Position numbers and translations under genes: made by a program. Below, one piece after another: positions 28,512 to 38,975 of a stretch of DNA of 64,000 nucleotides. Position 1 is the stretch's first letter, and every line of letters starts with the position of its first letter. The notes beneath the pieces are model-generated. The model ran no database searches. It saw only the letters and a program-made list of their open reading frames with translations, and had not been told where the DNA came from. Source of the DNA: Nocardioides oceani (GTDB taxonomy: Bacteria; Actinomycetota; Actinomycetes; Propionibacteriales; Nocardioidaceae). The DNA lies in contig NZ_JAUHJQ010000002.1 of the NCBI RefSeq assembly GCF_030412965.1, positions 427,969 to 491,968 on the forward strand, given 5' to 3'.

Positions 28512-31500
28512 TTGTACCTGAAGAGCCTGACCCTCAAGGGGTTCAAGTCCTTCGCGTCCTCGACGACGCTCCAGCTCGAGCCGGGCATCACCTGCATCGT
28601 CGGCCCGAACGGCTCCGGCAAGTCCAACGTGGTCGACGCGCTCGCCTGGGTGATGGGCGAGGCCAGCGCCAAGTCGCTGCGCGGCGGGAAGATGGACGAC
28701 GTCATCTTCGCCGGCACCTCCGGGCGGCCGCCGCTGGGCCGCGCCGAGGTCGTGCTGACCATCGACAACTCCGACGGCGCGCTGCCCATCGAGTACGCCG
28801 AGGTCACGATCAGCCGCACGATGTTCCGCTCCGGTGGCTCGGAGTACGCCATCAACGGCAGCACGTGCCGGTTGCTGGACGTCCAGGAGCTGCTCTCGGA
28901 CTCCGGCATCGGCCGCGAGATGCACGTCATCGTCGGTCAGGGCCAGCTCGACCAGATCCTCCACGCCACCCCCGAGGACCGCCGCGGGTTCATCGAGGAG
29001 GCCGCGGGCGTCCTCAAGCACCGCAAGCGCAAGGAGAAGGCGCTGCGGAAGCTGGATGCGACCGAGGGCAACCTCAACCGCCTCAACGACCTGCTCGGCG
29101 AGATCCGGCGGCAGCTCAAGCCGCTGGGCCGCCAGGCGGAGGTCGCCCGCCGGGCCCAGACGGTCCAGGCCGACGTGCGCGACGCCCGGGCCCGCCTGCT
29201 CGCCGACGACCTGGTCACCGCCCGCACCGCGCTGGAGCAGGAGCTGGCCGACGAGTCGGTGCTCGTGCAGCGGCGCGAGCAGCTGGAGGCCGCCGTCGCC
29301 GCCGCCCGGGAGACCGAGTCCTCGCTCGAGGCGGCGCTGCGCGAGGACCTGCCCGCGCTGGCCGCCGCGCAGGAGACGTGGTTCGCGCTGTCCGGCCTGC
29401 GCGAGCGGCTGCGCGGCACCCAGTCGCTGGCCGCCGAGCGGGTCCGCAACGCCGCCGGCACGGCCGAGACCGAGCACCGGGGCGGTCGCGACCCCGAGGA
29501 GCTCGAGGCCGAGGCCGAGCGGATGCGGGAGAACGAGCAGCGCACCGCCGCGGAGGTCGACCGGCACCGCACCGCTCTCGAGGAGGCCGTCGCGGCCCGC
29601 CGCGCAGCCGAGGACGCCGCGGCCGAGGAGGACCGCCGGATCGCCGCGCTGCAGCGGGCCGCCGCCGACCGCCGCGAGGGGCTCGCCCGGCTGCACGGCC
29701 AGGTCAACGCGCTGCGCTCGCGCGCCTCGGCCGCCGACGAGGAGGTGGGCCGGCTCACCGCCTCCCGCGAGGAGGCGCTGGCGCGCGCCGACCGGGCGCA
29801 GCGCGACTTCACCGCGCTCGAGACGCGGGTGGCCGGCCTCGACGCCGGCGAGGAGGGCCTCGACGCCGAGCACGAGGCGGCCACCACGCTCCTCGACGAC
29901 GTCGAGGAGCGGCTCGCCAAGGTCCGCGAGGCCGCGCAGCAGGCCGACCGCGACCGCTCCGCCCTCGCCGCCCGCAAGGACGCGCTGGAGCTCGGCCTGG
30001 ACCGCAAGGACGGCGCCGCCGCGCTGCTCGGAGCCACCGACGCGCTGCCGGGGCTGCTCGGCTCGATCGCGGCGCTGGTCAGCGTCCGCAGCGGCTACGA
30101 GACCGCGGTCGCCGCCGCTCTCGGCCAGGCGGCCGACGCCGTCGCGGTCGCCGACGCGGACGCGGCCGTCGGGGCCATCGCCCACCTCAAGGGCGAGGAC
30201 CTCGGTCGCGCGGGCCTCGTGCTCGGTGGCTCCGGGGGCCTCGCCGCTGCCGACCGGCCGGCCCTGCCGGGCCACGCGACGTACGCCGTGGACGTGGTGG
30301 AGTGCCCCGCCGACCTGCGCCCGGCGCTCGACCGGCTGCTCGACCGGGTGGCCGTCGTCGACGACCTCGACACGGCCCGCGCCCTGGTCGAGCAGCTGCC
30401 CGAGGTGACCGCCGTGACGCGCGAGGGCGACGTGCTCGCCCTCCACGCCGCCGCCGGCGGATCGACCAGCCGGCCCAGCCTGATCGAGGTCCAGGCGGCC
30501 GTCGACGAGGCGGCCGCCCGGCTCGCCGAGGTGACCGCGGCGGGGGAGCGGCTCTCCTTCGACATCTCCCGGCTCGAGGCGGAGCGGCTGGAGGCCCAGA
30601 AGCGGGCCGACGTCGCGATGGCCAAGCTCCACGAGTCCGACGCGACGCTGGCGGCGGTGGCCGAGGAGCTCGGGCAGTACGGCTCGCAGGCGCGTGCCGC
30701 CCGCGGCGAGGCCGAGCGGCTCGCCCAGGCCATCACCCGGGCAGAGGAGGCCCGCGAGCAGGCCGTCGCCGGGCTGGCCGACCTCGAGGCGCGGCTCGCG
30801 TCGGCGGAGGACGCACCGGAGGAGGAGCCCGACACCGGCGAGCGCGAGCGGCTGGTCGTCGCCGCGCGCGACGCGCGGCAGGGGGAGATGGACGCCCGGC
30901 TGGCGCTGCGGACCTCCGAGGAGCGGGCCCGTGCCCTGCACGGCCGCGCCGACGGGCTGCTCCGCGCCGCGCGCGGGGAGCGGGAGGCGCGGGCCAAGGC
31001 GGCCCAGCGCCGGGAGCGGCTGCTGCGCGAGGGCCGGGCCGCCGAGGCGGTCGGCACCGCCGTCGCCCACGTCCTCACCCGCCTGGAGGTCTCGGTCTCC
31101 CGGGCGGCCGAGGCGCGGACCGCCGTCGAGCAGGCCCGCGCCGGCCGTGAGGAGCAGCTGCGCGAGGTCCGCACGCGGCTGCGCGACCTGGGCCGCGAGC
31201 ACGACGAGCTGGTCAGCTCCGCGCACCGCGACGAGCTGGCCCGCGCGCAGCAGCGGATGCGGATCGAGCAGCTCGAGCAGCGGGCGGTCGAGGAGCTCGG
31301 CCTGGCCCCGGACGTCCTGGTCGCCGACTACGGTCCCGACCGTCCGGTGCCGGTGGCGCCCGCCCCCGACGCCGCGGAGGACGACCCCGCCCCGGAGCCG
31401 GTCCCGTTCGTGCGCGCCGAGCAGGAGAAGCGGCTCCGCTCCGCGGAGCGTGCGCTCGCGACGCTCGGCCGGGTCAACCCGCTCGCGCTGGAGGAGTTCT

Positions 31501-32072
31501 CGGCCATGGAGGAGCGGCACAAGTTCCTCACCGAGCAGCTCGAGGACCTCCGCAAGACCCGCAAGGACCTCCTCGACATCGTCCGCGAGGTCGACACCCG
31601 AGTCGAGCAGGTCTTCACCGAGGCGTACGCCGACGTCGAGCGCGCCTTCGACGCGACCTTCGCGCGGCTCTTCCCGGGCGGCGAGGGGCGGCTGGTGCTG
31701 ACCGACCCGAGCAGCATGCTGACCACCGGCATCGAGGTCGAGGCCCGCCCCGCCGGCAAGAAGGTCAAGCGGCTCTCGCTGCTCTCCGGCGGCGAGCGCT
31801 CGCTCGTCGCGGTGTGCTTCCTGGTCTCGCTGTTCAAGGCCCGGCCCTCGCCGTTCTACATCCTCGACGAGGTCGAGGCGGCGCTCGACGACACCAACCT
31901 CGGGCGCCTGCTCGAGATCTACGAGGAGCTGCGGGAGAACTCACAGCTGCTCGTCATCACCCACCAGAAGCGGACGATGGAGGTCGGGGACGCGTTGTAC
32001 GGCGTGACCATGCGGGGGGACGGCGTCTCGGCCGTCATCAGCCAGCGGCTGCGCGAGCCGGAGCCGGCATGA
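28512..32072 (+). CDS. smc: Chromosome segregation ATPase SMC
   Basis: 1186 residues, full length. The N-terminal ATPase half has GPNGSGKSNVVDALAWVMGE (Walker A); two long coiled coils (about 165-500 and 680-1000) flank the hinge (about 510-670, with GYETAVAAALG). The C-terminal half has the signature LSGGERSLVAVCF and Walker B PFYILDEVEAALDD. It forms condensin with ScpA/ScpB, which are not in this window, to align and segregate chromosome arms. The TTG start at 28512 is preceded by GGGAG and gives the usual YLKSLTLKGFKSFA N terminus. Confidence 0.97.
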   Translation: MYLKSLTLKGFKSFASSTTLQLEPGITCIVGPNGSGKSNVVDALAWVMGEASAKSLRGGKMDDVIFAGTSGRPPLGRAEVVLTIDNSDGALPIEYAEVTISRTMFRSGGSEYAINGSTCRLLDVQELLSDSGIGREMHVIVGQGQLDQILHATPEDRRGFIEEAAGVLKHRKRKEKALRKLDATEGNLNRLNDLLGEIRRQLKPLGRQAEVARRAQTVQADVRDARARLLADDLVTARTALEQELADESVLVQRREQLEAAVAAARETESSLEAALREDLPALAAAQETWFALSGLRERLRGTQSLAAERVRNAAGTAETEHRGGRDPEELEAEAERMRENEQRTAAEVDRHRTALEEAVAARRAAEDAAAEEDRRIAALQRAAADRREGLARLHGQVNALRSRASAADEEVGRLTASREEALARADRAQRDFTALETRVAGLDAGEEGLDAEHEAATTLLDDVEERLAKVREAAQQADRDRSALAARKDALELGLDRKDGAAALLGATDALPGLLGSIAALVSVRSGYETAVAAALGQAADAVAVADADAAVGAIAHLKGEDLGRAGLVLGGSGGLAAADRPALPGHATYAVDVVECPADLRPALDRLLDRVAVVDDLDTARALVEQLPEVTAVTREGDVLALHAAAGGSTSRPSLIEVQAAVDEAAARLAEVTAAGERLSFDISRLEAERLEAQKRADVAMAKLHESDATLAAVAEELGQYGSQARAARGEAERLAQAITRAEEAREQAVAGLADLEARLASAEDAPEEEPDTGERERLVVAARDARQGEMDARLALRTSEERARALHGRADGLLRAARGEREARAKAAQRRERLLREGRAAEAVGTAVAHVLTRLEVSVSRAAEARTAVEQARAGREEQLREVRTRLRDLGREHDELVSSAHRDELARAQQRMRIEQLEQRAVEELGLAPDVLVADYGPDRPVPVAPAPDAAEDDPAPEPVPFVRAEQEKRLRSAERALATLGRVNPLALEEFSAMEERHKFLTEQLEDLRKTRKDLLDIVREVDTRVEQVFTEAYADVERAFDATFARLFPGGEGRLVLTDPSSMLTTGIEVEARPAGKKVKRLSLLSGGERSLVAVCFLVSLFKARPSPFYILDEVEAALDDTNLGRLLEIYEELRENSQLLVITHQKRTMEVGDALYGVTMRGDGVSAVISQRLREPEPA

Positions 32073-32509
32073 CCGACCGCACCCGGCCGACCCGGGCCGA
32101 CTACGTCGCGTGGCGCACGATCACCACGCGTTGGCGCGACGACGACGCCTACGGGCACCTCAACAACGCGACGTACTACGAGATGTTCGACACCGCGGTC
32201 AACGCACACCTCTACGAGGCCACCGGGGTCGACATCCGGAAGCTGCCGCAGATCGGGATCGTCGCCGAGACCGGCTGCCGCTACTTCCGCGAGATCGGCT
32301 TCCCCGCGCCCGTCGAGGCGGGCCTGGTCTGCGACAAGGTGGGCACGTCCTCGGTCGTCTACCGGATCGGCCTGTTCCAGGGTGACTCCGACGAGGCGGC
32401 CGCCGAGGGGCGGTTCGTGCACGTGTACGTCGACGACACCGACCCCGCCCGGCCGGTCACGCCGATGCCGGACGTGATCCGCACCGCAGTCAGCCCCCTC
32501 CTGCGCTGA
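32069..32509 (+). CDS. Hotdog-fold acyl-CoA thioesterase (4HBT type)
   Basis: 146 residues with RWRDDDAYGHLNNATYYEMFD, the 4-hydroxybenzoyl-CoA thioesterase active-site motif (D...GHxNN). Likely hydrolyses an acyl-CoA in the cytoplasm; the chain type is not predictable. The ATG overlaps the smc stop (ATGA), so translation is coupled, although no functional link to SMC is evident. Confidence 0.88.
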   Translation: MTDRTRPTRADYVAWRTITTRWRDDDAYGHLNNATYYEMFDTAVNAHLYEATGVDIRKLPQIGIVAETGCRYFREIGFPAPVEAGLVCDKVGTSSVVYRIGLFQGDSDEAAAEGRFVHVYVDDTDPARPVTPMPDVIRTAVSPLLR

Positions 32510-32551
32510 CCCGCACGGTTGCCCCACCGGTCACAGGGGTAACAAGGGGGA

Positions 32552-32746
32552 GTGCTGACGATCTCGCTGGTGATGCTGTTCATCCTCGTCGTGGCGGGAC
32601 TGGTGATGACCTTCGTGGCCTACCCCCACCGCGGGCAGCAGGTGCCCCAGGCCCCCTGGCTCGGCGACGCCATGAGCCGGCTCGCCGACCGCGCGCCGGT
32701 GCTCGACCCCGAGTCCGACGACGTGCCGGCCGGCCACCGCCGCTGA
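32552..32746 (+). CDS. Small single-pass membrane protein, function unknown
   Basis: 64 residues: an N-terminal transmembrane helix (about residues 2-24, LTISLVMLFILVVAGLVMTF) and a hydrophilic tail ending in DPESDDVPAGHRR. GTG 32552 follows AACAAGGGGGA. It lies between the thioesterase and ftsY; similar small membrane proteins near ftsY are common in related genera, but no function is known to me. Confidence 0.65.
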   Translation: MLTISLVMLFILVVAGLVMTFVAYPHRGQQVPQAPWLGDAMSRLADRAPVLDPESDDVPAGHRR

Positions 32747-32809
32747 GCACCCCGGCGGCGGGGAGCACGCATTTCGGGCGGCCCCTGCCCCGGATGATTG
32801 GATGACGGC

Positions 32810-33982
32810 ATGGACGCCCTCGCCATCTTGATCCTCGTCGTCGCGCTCGTCGGCCTCGGCCTCGTCGCGGCGGTCACCGGGCTGATCGTCGGCCGGCGCC
32901 GCGGTCCCCGGCCGCTGCCGAACACCCACACCGACGTCATCGTCCGGCCGCCGACCGAGGCGCCCGAGGACGACACCGCGGTCGAGCTCAGCGCGCCGCC
33001 GGCGACCATCGAGCCCGAGGTCGAGCTCCCGCCGGTCGAGGAGGCCCCGACCCTCGAGCGCCCCGAGGGCACCGCCAGCCGCCTGGTCCGCCTGCGGCAG
33101 CGGCTGGCCGGCTCCCAGGGCGCGCTCGGCCGTGGGCTGCTCGCGCTGCTGAGCCGCGACCGGCTCGACGAGGACACCTGGGAGTCCATCGAGGACACCC
33201 TGCTCACCGCCGACATCGGGGTCGGCCCCACCCAGGAGCTCGTCGAGCGGCTGCGCACCCGGATGCGCGTCGAGGGCGGCACCGGCGCCGACGCGCGCAC
33301 CGTCCTGCGCGAGGAGCTGCTCGCGCTCGTCGACCCGTCGATGGACCGCCGGCTGCAGGTGAGCGGCGCGGACGGCCAGCCGGGCGTGGTCCTGGTCGTC
33401 GGCGTCAACGGCGCCGGCAAGACCACCACCGTCGGCAAGATCTCGCGCATCCTCGTGGCCGAGGACCGCAGCGTCGTCCTCGGTGCCGCCGACACCTTCC
33501 GCGCCGCCGCCGTCGAGCAGCTGGCCACGTGGGGCGAGCGCGTCGGCGTCGAGGTCGTCCGCGGCCCCGAGGGCACCGACCCGGCCAGCGTCGCGTTCGA
33601 GGCCGTCAAGGAGGGCGTGACCCGCGGCGTCGACACCGTCATCGTCGACACCGCCGGCCGCCTGCAGAACAAGGCCGGCCTCATGGACGAGCTCGGCAAG
33701 GTCAAGCGCGTCATCGAGAAGCAGGCGCCGGTCACCGAGGTGCTGCTCGTCCTCGACGCGACGACCGGTCAGAACGGCATGATCCAGGCCCGCGTCTTCA
33801 GCGAGGTCGTCGACGTCACCGGCATCGTGCTGACCAAGCTCGACGGCTCGGCCAAGGGCGGCATCGTGGTCGCGGTCCAGCGCGAGCTCGGCGTACCGGT
33901 CAAGCTCGTCGGCCTCGGTGAGGGCGCCGACGACCTGGCGCCGTTCGACGCCGGAGCGTTCGTCGACGCGCTGCTCGGCTGA
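32810..33982 (+). CDS. ftsY: Signal recognition particle receptor FtsY
   Basis: 390 residues. An N-terminal membrane helix (about 3-26) precedes an acidic linker, then the NG domain: N helices with [20 protein letters not shown]1 [38 protein letters not shown] and [13 protein letters not shown]. It docks SRP-ribosome complexes at the membrane; its partner Ffh is encoded 8 kb downstream. The ATG at 32810 has a TTGGAT hexamer six bases upstream, so it may be leaderless. Confidence 0.96.
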   Translation: MDALAILILVVALVGLGLVAAVTGLIVGRRRGPRPLPNTHTDVIVRPPTEAPEDDTAVELSAPPATIEPEVELPPVEEAPTLERPEGTASRLVRLRQRLAGSQGALGRGLLALLSRDRLDEDTWESIEDTLLTADIGVGPTQELVERLRTRMRVEGGTGADARTVLREELLALVDPSMDRRLQVSGADGQPGVVLVVGVNGAGKTTTVGKISRILVAEDRSVVLGAADTFRAAAVEQLATWGERVGVEVVRGPEGTDPASVAFEAVKEGVTRGVDTVIVDTAGRLQNKAGLMDELGKVKRVIEKQAPVTEVLLVLDATTGQNGMIQARVFSEVVDVTGIVLTKLDGSAKGGIVVAVQRELGVPVKLVGLGEGADDLAPFDAGAFVDALLG

Positions 33983-33983
33983 G

Positions 33984-34002
33984 GCGCCCGAAGCCCGGGC
34001 GC
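33984..34002 (+). terminator. ftsY: Short hairpin after ftsY
   Basis: Arms GCGCCCG/CGGGCGC around a five-base loop, immediately after the ftsY stop. It is only seven bp and followed by no T run. Confidence 0.4.
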
Positions 34003-34025
34003 ACCAAACGCGGCGCGCCCGGGAC

Positions 34026-34046
34026 GTAACCGGGTCGTAACGAAAC
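34026..34046. promoter_or_regulatory. GlnR-box-like element upstream of amt
   Basis: GTAAC-N6-GTAAC (34026-34041), followed directly by GAAAC (34042-34046). GlnR sites in Streptomyces and Mycobacterium are built of GTnAC and GAAAC half-sites at 11-base pitch; the first two here keep that pitch but the second is GTAAC rather than GAAAC. It is about 150 bases before amt. Confidence 0.45.
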
Positions 34047-34158
34047 CCCGGAACTCGTTTCCTCCTCGCAACATGCCGCGGTGGGCCGCGAAACCTCCAC
34101 CGCCGAGGGTTCTCGACAGCAGCCGGACCCGCACCTGACAGCGACGTCAGTCGATTGA

Positions 34159-36289
<2,131 letters not shown>

Positions 36290-36356
36290 CGGGTCCGCAC
36301 GCGACGTACCTCCCGACGGCCCGCGCGATGGCCCGCCCGACGGACACCGGGACGCC

Positions 36357-38570
36357 GTGACCGCCGCCGACCGCGCCGCCCGCACCGAGGAGGCCGACGC
36401 GCTGTGCGTGAAGGCCTACGACGGCGTCGGCGGCCCCGAGACCGGGATGGCGCTGGTCGCCGTCGGCGGCTACGGCCGCTCCGAGCTGGCGCCGCACTCC
36501 GACCTCGACGTCGTGCTGGTCCACGACGAGGGCGTCGACCCCGGTGAGGTGGCCGCGCAGCTGTGGTACCCGCTGTGGGACTCCGGCGCCCGGGTGGACC
36601 ACTCCGTGCGGGCCCTGCCGGAGATGGTGACCGCGGCCGAGGCCGACGTGAAGGTCGCCCTCGGCCTGCTCGACGTCCGCCACCTGGCCGGCGACCCCGG
36701 ACTCTCGCTGCGGCTGCGCACCACGATGCTCGCCCAGTGGCGGCGCGGCGCGCGGGACCGGCTGCCGGAGGTCCAGCGGCTCGTCCACCAGCGCCACGAC
36801 CTGGTCGGCGAGCTCGCGCACGTGTCCGTGCCGGACCTCAAGGAGGCCGAGGGCGGCATCCGCGACGCCACGGTGCTGCGCGCGCTGGTGGCGACCTGGC
36901 TGGTCGACGTGCCGCACGTCGAGCTGGAGCGGGTGCGGCTGGCGCTGCTGGACGTGCGCGACCTGGTCCACGAGGTCGCGGGCCGGCCGAGCGACCGGGT
37001 GACCCCCGAGATGTGGGCCGAGCTCGCCACCCGGCTGGCCCTCCCGGACGCGCGGGCCGCGCAGGTCCACGTCCGTGAGCTGGGCCGGCGGATCACGCAC
37101 CTCTCGCGGCTCACCTGGCGGCGGGTCGGCGACTACCTCGCCCGGCCGGCGGCCGTCGGCGCGCGCCGGCCCTCGCTGACCCCGGTGGCCCCCGGGGTGG
37201 CGCTGAGCGGCCGCGAGATCGTGCTGGACGCCCGCGCGAAGCCGGCGGAGGACCCGACCCTGCTGCTCCGTGCGGCCGCCGAGGCAGCCGAGCGTGACGT
37301 CGTGCTCGCCCCGCCGACCGCCGCACGCCTGGCCCGCGAGTGCGCGCCGCTGCCCGACCCCTGGCCCGCGGAGGCGCGGCACCTGCTGGTCCGGCTGCTC
37401 GCCGCCGGTCGCGGGCTGCTCGACACCTGGGAGACCCTCGAGGAGACCGGCGCGCTGGGCAGCATCCTCCCGGAGTGGGAGCGGATCCGGCTCCTGCCGC
37501 ACGCCTCGGCGATCCACCGGTTCACCGTCGACCGGCACGTCGTCGAGACCTGCGTGGAGGCCTCCGCGCTCATCCGGACGGTCGCCCGTCCCGACGTGCT
37601 CATGGTCGCCGCGCTGCTCCACGACATCGGGAAGGGCAGCCTGACCGAGCACAGCGTCGCCGGCGAGCCGATCGCCCGCGACATCGCCCGCCGGATGGGG
37701 TTCACCGACGACGCGGTCGAGCTGGTCGGTACGCTCGTGCGCTGGCACCTGCTCCTCGCCGAGACCGCCACCACCCGCGACCCGGACGACCCCGCCACGG
37801 TCGAGCTGGTCACCTCCCGGGTCGGCTCCGGCGAGGCGCTCTCGCTGCTGGCCGCGCTCACCGAGGCCGACGCCAAGGCGACCTCGCCCAAGGCCTGGTC
37901 GTCCTGGCGCGCCGGCCTCGTCCTGGACCTCGCCCGCCGGGCCCGGACCGCCCTCGACACCGGGTCGGCACCGCCGGCGGTCGTCGCCGAGGAGGTGCCG
38001 GTGCCCGAGGAGGTACGCCGCGGAGGCGTGTCCTTCGGCGTCGAGGAGATCGCGGACGGCTCGCGGATCACCGTCGTCGCCCCGGACCGGGTGGGCCTGC
38101 TCGCGGACCTCTCCGGCGTGCTCGCCCTCCACCGGCTGCCCGTCCGTGCCGCCCGCGCCTGGTCGCAGGACCAGCACGCGGTCAGCATCTGGGAGGTCGC
38201 CGCGCAGGGCCTCGACCCCACCGTGCTCCGGACGAGGTACGACGCCGTCCGCTCCGGCGCGGTCGACGCGACGGCCCGCCTGCGACCGGCCGGGCCGGAC
38301 GTGCTCGCCCCGACCGTCGCCGTACGTCCCGAGGCCTCCGAGCAGTCGACGGTCCTCGAGGTGCGTGCCGCGGACCGACCGGGCGTCGTCCACCTGGTGT
38401 GCGCCGCGCTGGCCCGGCTCGGCGTCGCGGTGCGCTCCGCCCACGTCGACACGCTCGGCCCGCAGGCCGTCGACGTGTTCTACGTGCAGGAGGTCGACGC
38501 GGGGCCGCTGCCCGACGGCCGGGCGGCCGAGGCGGCCCACGCCGTCCGTGCCGCGCTGTCGGGGGAGTAG
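36357..38570 (+). CDS. glnD: [Protein-PII] nucleotidyltransferase
   Basis: 737 residues. The nucleotidyltransferase domain begins almost at the N terminus (VGGYGRSELAPHSDLDVVLVHD), followed by the GlnD helical region (KEAEGGIRDATVL), an HD domain with LLHDIGKGSLTEHS and two C-terminal ACT domains (TVVAPDRVGLLADLSGVLA; LEVRAADRPGVVHLV). In actinobacteria it adenylylates and de-adenylylates PII according to nitrogen status. It is shorter at the N terminus than the about 850-residue proteobacterial enzyme. Start GTG 36357. Confidence 0.95.
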   Translation: MTAADRAARTEEADALCVKAYDGVGGPETGMALVAVGGYGRSELAPHSDLDVVLVHDEGVDPGEVAAQLWYPLWDSGARVDHSVRALPEMVTAAEADVKVALGLLDVRHLAGDPGLSLRLRTTMLAQWRRGARDRLPEVQRLVHQRHDLVGELAHVSVPDLKEAEGGIRDATVLRALVATWLVDVPHVELERVRLALLDVRDLVHEVAGRPSDRVTPEMWAELATRLALPDARAAQVHVRELGRRITHLSRLTWRRVGDYLARPAAVGARRPSLTPVAPGVALSGREIVLDARAKPAEDPTLLLRAAAEAAERDVVLAPPTAARLARECAPLPDPWPAEARHLLVRLLAAGRGLLDTWETLEETGALGSILPEWERIRLLPHASAIHRFTVDRHVVETCVEASALIRTVARPDVLMVAALLHDIGKGSLTEHSVAGEPIARDIARRMGFTDDAVELVGTLVRWHLLLAETATTRDPDDPATVELVTSRVGSGEALSLLAALTEADAKATSPKAWSSWRAGLVLDLARRARTALDTGSAPPAVVAEEVPVPEEVRRGGVSFGVEEIADGSRITVVAPDRVGLLADLSGVLALHRLPVRAARAWSQDQHAVSIWEVAAQGLDPTVLRTRYDAVRSGAVDATARLRPAGPDVLAPTVAVRPEASEQSTVLEVRAADRPGVVHLVCAALARLGVAVRSAHVDTLGPQAVDVFYVQEVDAGPLPDGRAAEAAHAVRAALSGE

Positions 38571-38636
38571 GTCTGCGTCCCGGACGGTCGGGGCCGGTGG
38601 GGATGGGGTGCGCTTGCGGGCGCGGCCGCGTCGACG

Positions 38637-38654
38637 ATCGTTCAATTGAACGAT
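38637..38654. other. 18-bp perfect palindrome, A+T-rich core
   Basis: ATCGTTCAATTGAACGAT is exactly self-complementary. A second partial copy (CAATTGAACGA) occurs at 38695-38705. It is A+T-rich relative to its surroundings and lies between convergent glnD and ybdD. It looks like a regulator operator, but no gene starts nearby. Confidence 0.75.
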
Positions 38655-38665
38655 TGCGACCGGGT

Positions 38666-38677
38666 GGAAGCGCTTCC
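38666..38677. promoter_or_regulatory. LacI-type operator-like palindrome
   Basis: GGAAGCGCTTCC, a 12-bp perfect palindrome with the central CG and half-site pattern of many LacI-family operators. No LacI regulator or gene start is nearby, so function is doubtful. Confidence 0.35.
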
Positions 38678-38716
38678 GCACGTCCACAACCGCGCAATTG
38701 AACGAATATCGACGCC

Positions 38717-38786
38717 GGCGGGTCGACGCGGCGGGTCGACGCGGCGGATCGACGCGGCGGGTCGACGCGGCCGGCCGGCCGGCCGG
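38717..38786. repeat. 13-bp tandem array plus GGCC run
   Basis: Four head-to-tail copies of GGCGGGTCGACGC (38717-38768; the third has one change), each holding a GTCGAC or ATCGAC core, run into GGCC repeated four and a half times (38769-38786). It ends seven bases before the ybdD stop. Confidence 0.85.
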
Positions 38787-38792
38787 CTCAGG

Positions 38793-38975
38793 TCAGCAGC
38801 AGCGCGACTGGGGGTTGTGCTCGCGCAGGTCGGTGCGGTGCCGCTCGTACTCCCGGCGGGTCATCGGCGGGGTGCCGTCGGCGGCGCAGCGGGCGAGGTA
38901 GGCCTCCCAGCGGGACTCGCCGGTGATCTCCTTGAGGTACCAGCGGATCCCGTCGAGGACGCCTCGTCCGCTCAT
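38793..38975 (-). CDS. ybdD: YbdD/YjiX family small protein (DUF466)
   Basis: 60 residues: YLKEITGESRWEAYLARC and MTRREYERHRTDLREHNPQSRCC are the DUF466 signatures. The gene nearly always follows cstA/btsT-type peptide or pyruvate transporters; in E. coli such small partners (KiaA/YbdD, YjiX) are needed for transport activity. Its ATG overlaps the cstA stop (four bases), so it is the second gene of a cstA-ybdD operon. Confidence 0.92.
   Translation of the reverse strand: MSGRGVLDGIRWYLKEITGESRWEAYLARCAADGTPPMTRREYERHRTDLREHNPQSRCC

Noticed and set aside
28476..31520. 1014-codon minus-strand frame opposite smc
   Set aside because: Mirror of SMC coiled-coil codons; no recognisable motif or ribosome-binding site.
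38717..38786. CRISPR-like array
   Set aside because: Units are 13 bases head to tail with no spacers and no cas genes nearby.
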